From positions 1 to 6,212 of the forward strand of contig CAMDXR010000195.1 in NCBI GenBank assembly GCA_945877725.1: a stretch of DNA of 6,212 nt. The letters run 5' to 3'. A program made the translations under genes and the position numbers. The DNA is from Limnohabitans sp. Rim8 (GTDB lineage: Bacteria; Pseudomonadota; Gammaproteobacteria; Burkholderiales; Burkholderiaceae_C). Below are positions 5,438 to 6,212 of this stretch, piece by piece (position 1 is the first letter of the stretch; every line of letters starts with the position of its first letter). The notes under the pieces are model-generated. The model worked only from the letters and a program-made list of their open reading frames with translations. It did not search any database and was not told where the DNA came from.

Positions 5438-6142
5438 TCAGTCCTGCTGCCGGGCAAACACATAGCCCACACCGCGCACCGTCAGAATGCGTTGCGGGTC
5501 TTTGGCGTCGGCCTCAATGGCAGCACGAATTCGGCCCATATGCACGTCGATGGAGCGGTCAAACGCCTCCAACTCCCGCCCCCGCACTGCCTCCATGATC
5601 TGGTCACGCGTGAGCACGCGCCCGGCACGCTCGGCCAGTGCCACCAACAAATCGTATTGATAAGAAGTCAAATCGCAGACCTGCCCCGCCACGGTGACAC
5701 GGCGTGCATCGCGGTCTATCTCGAGTGAACCAAATTGCAGGGTTTGGGCACTGGCCTCCGGCCCCGAAACTTTGCGCCGCAAAATGGCCTTGATGCGGGC
5801 CAACAACTCGCGCGGTTCAAAGGGCTTGGGCAAATAATCGTCAGCCCCCATTTCAAGGCCAATGATGCGGTCCATCGGATCACCCTTGGCCGTGAGCATG
5901 AGCACCGGCAACTGCCCCTGCGCCCCGGGCAAAGCGCGAATGCGTTGGCACACCTGCAAACCATCCATATCGGGCAACATCAGGTCCAGAATGACCAAAT
6001 CGACGTGCGAGTTTTGCAAGCGGGCCAAGCCCGTTTGGGCGGCGGGTGCATGCGCCACCCCAAAGCCGTTTTGCCCCAAATAGTCAGACACCATGCCCGC
6101 CAACCGGGTATCGTCTTCGATCATCAATAGTTGCTGCATCAC
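5438..6142 (-). CDS. cpxR: OmpR-family response regulator, CpxR-like
   Basis: This cytoplasmic DNA-binding regulator is expected to be phosphorylated by the kinase encoded 3 bp downstream. The receiver domain (1-123) has the acidic pocket E9-D10-D11, phospho-acceptor D53 in VILDLMLPDMDG, T84 and K106. A winged-helix DNA-binding domain of the OmpR/PhoB type follows (about 135-232), ending in the typical RGVGYVF. ADDYLPKPF-RELLARI-AILRR in the receiver and FDRSIDVHM in the DNA-binding domain are very close to E. coli CpxR. The 234-aa length is normal. GTG at 6142 lies 8 nt after AGGAG (6151-6155) and is preferred on spacing; the ATG at 6139, one codon later, is also possible at 11 nt. A perfect CpxR box lies 41 bp upstream, supporting both the name and autoregulation. 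Confidence 0.93.
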   Translation of the reverse strand: MMQQLLMIEDDTRLAGMVSDYLGQNGFGVAHAPAAQTGLARLQNSHVDLVILDLMLPDMDGLQVCQRIRALPGAQGQLPVLMLTAKGDPMDRIIGLEMGADDYLPKPFEPRELLARIKAILRRKVSGPEASAQTLQFGSLEIDRDARRVTVAGQVCDLTSYQYDLLVALAERAGRVLTRDQIMEAVRGRELEAFDRSIDVHMGRIRAAIEADAKDPQRILTVRGVGYVFARQQD

Positions 6143-6150
6143 GCCATCAT

Positions 6151-6155
6151 CTCCT
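6151..6155 (-). promoter_or_regulatory. Ribosome binding site of the CpxR-like gene
   Basis: AGGAG is read on the minus strand. It lies 8 nt before the GTG at 6142 and 11 nt before the ATG at 6139. It directly abuts an out-of-frame ATG (6150) that opens a three-codon ORF ending at TGA, too close to be used efficiently. Confidence 0.7.
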
Positions 6156-6183
6156 GAGCTTGCAGATTTGTCGTGTCATTTAC

Positions 6184-6198
6184 GTAAAGATCGGTAAA
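6184..6198 (+). promoter_or_regulatory. Perfect CpxR box upstream of the two-component operon
   Basis: GTAAA (6184-6188), five bases, GTAAA (6194-6198) exactly matches the established CpxR pattern GTAAA-N5-GTAAA. It is 41 bp upstream of the cpxR-like start codon. The most direct reading is autoregulation of the cpxR-cpxA operon, as known in enterobacteria. It could also serve a divergent gene beyond the right edge, as with cpxP in E. coli. The -35/-10 elements are not clear: TTTAAT on the minus strand (6198-6203) could be a -10, but its -35 would fall outside the window. Confidence 0.7.
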
Positions 6199-6212
6199 TT
6201 AAATCACCGCCA

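Noticed and set aside
5306..6130. Open frames of 140 and 131 aa antisense to the kinase start and regulator
   Set aside because: They are shadow frames opposite strongly conserved CpxR and kinase sequence.

Overview
The window looks like chromosome of a betaproteobacterium, most likely Burkholderiales of the Comamonadaceae type. The basis is the high G+C of most genes, the RadA, IlvE and CpxR/CpxA-like sequences, and an ilvE gene followed at once by a small CHCC zinc-finger gene. This placement is recognition from memory, not a database search. There is no sign of phage, insertion sequence, CRISPR array, tRNA or rRNA.

Layout from left to right. (1) The 3' three-quarters of radA (recombination-intermediate processing, 1-1050, +) enters from the left edge and ends at a perfect hairpin terminator. 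(2) A convergent gene (1136-2089, -) encodes a secreted lipoprotein with two fasciclin (FAS1) domains. Its 5' region is AT-rich and unusually structured: a candidate sigma-70 promoter with a perfect TTGACA, two overlapping perfect inverted repeats over the -10 and start region, and a near match to a CpxR box. (3) A 143-aa putative inner-membrane protein of unknown function (2302-2733, +). (4) A two-gene unit: ilvE, branched-chain amino acid aminotransferase (2835-3785, +), and a 67-aa zf-CHCC protein (3796-3999, +), closed by a hairpin terminator. (5) A convergent two-component operon: an OmpR-family response regulator closely resembling CpxR (5438-6142, -) and its membrane histidine kinase resembling CpxA (4085-5434, -), separated by 3 bp.

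The most notable observation is regulatory. A perfect GTAAA-N5-GTAAA element, the known CpxR recognition pattern, lies just upstream of the response-regulator gene at the right edge. This supports the CpxR assignment and suggests autoregulation. A one-mismatch version (GTAAT-N5-GTAAA) lies in the leader of the fasciclin lipoprotein gene, about 4 kb away and in the same orientation relative to its gene. The envelope lipoprotein may therefore belong to the regulon of the same system; this is inference. Nothing here amounts to a clearly new biological system. The fasciclin promoter region and the 143-aa protein are the least explained parts.
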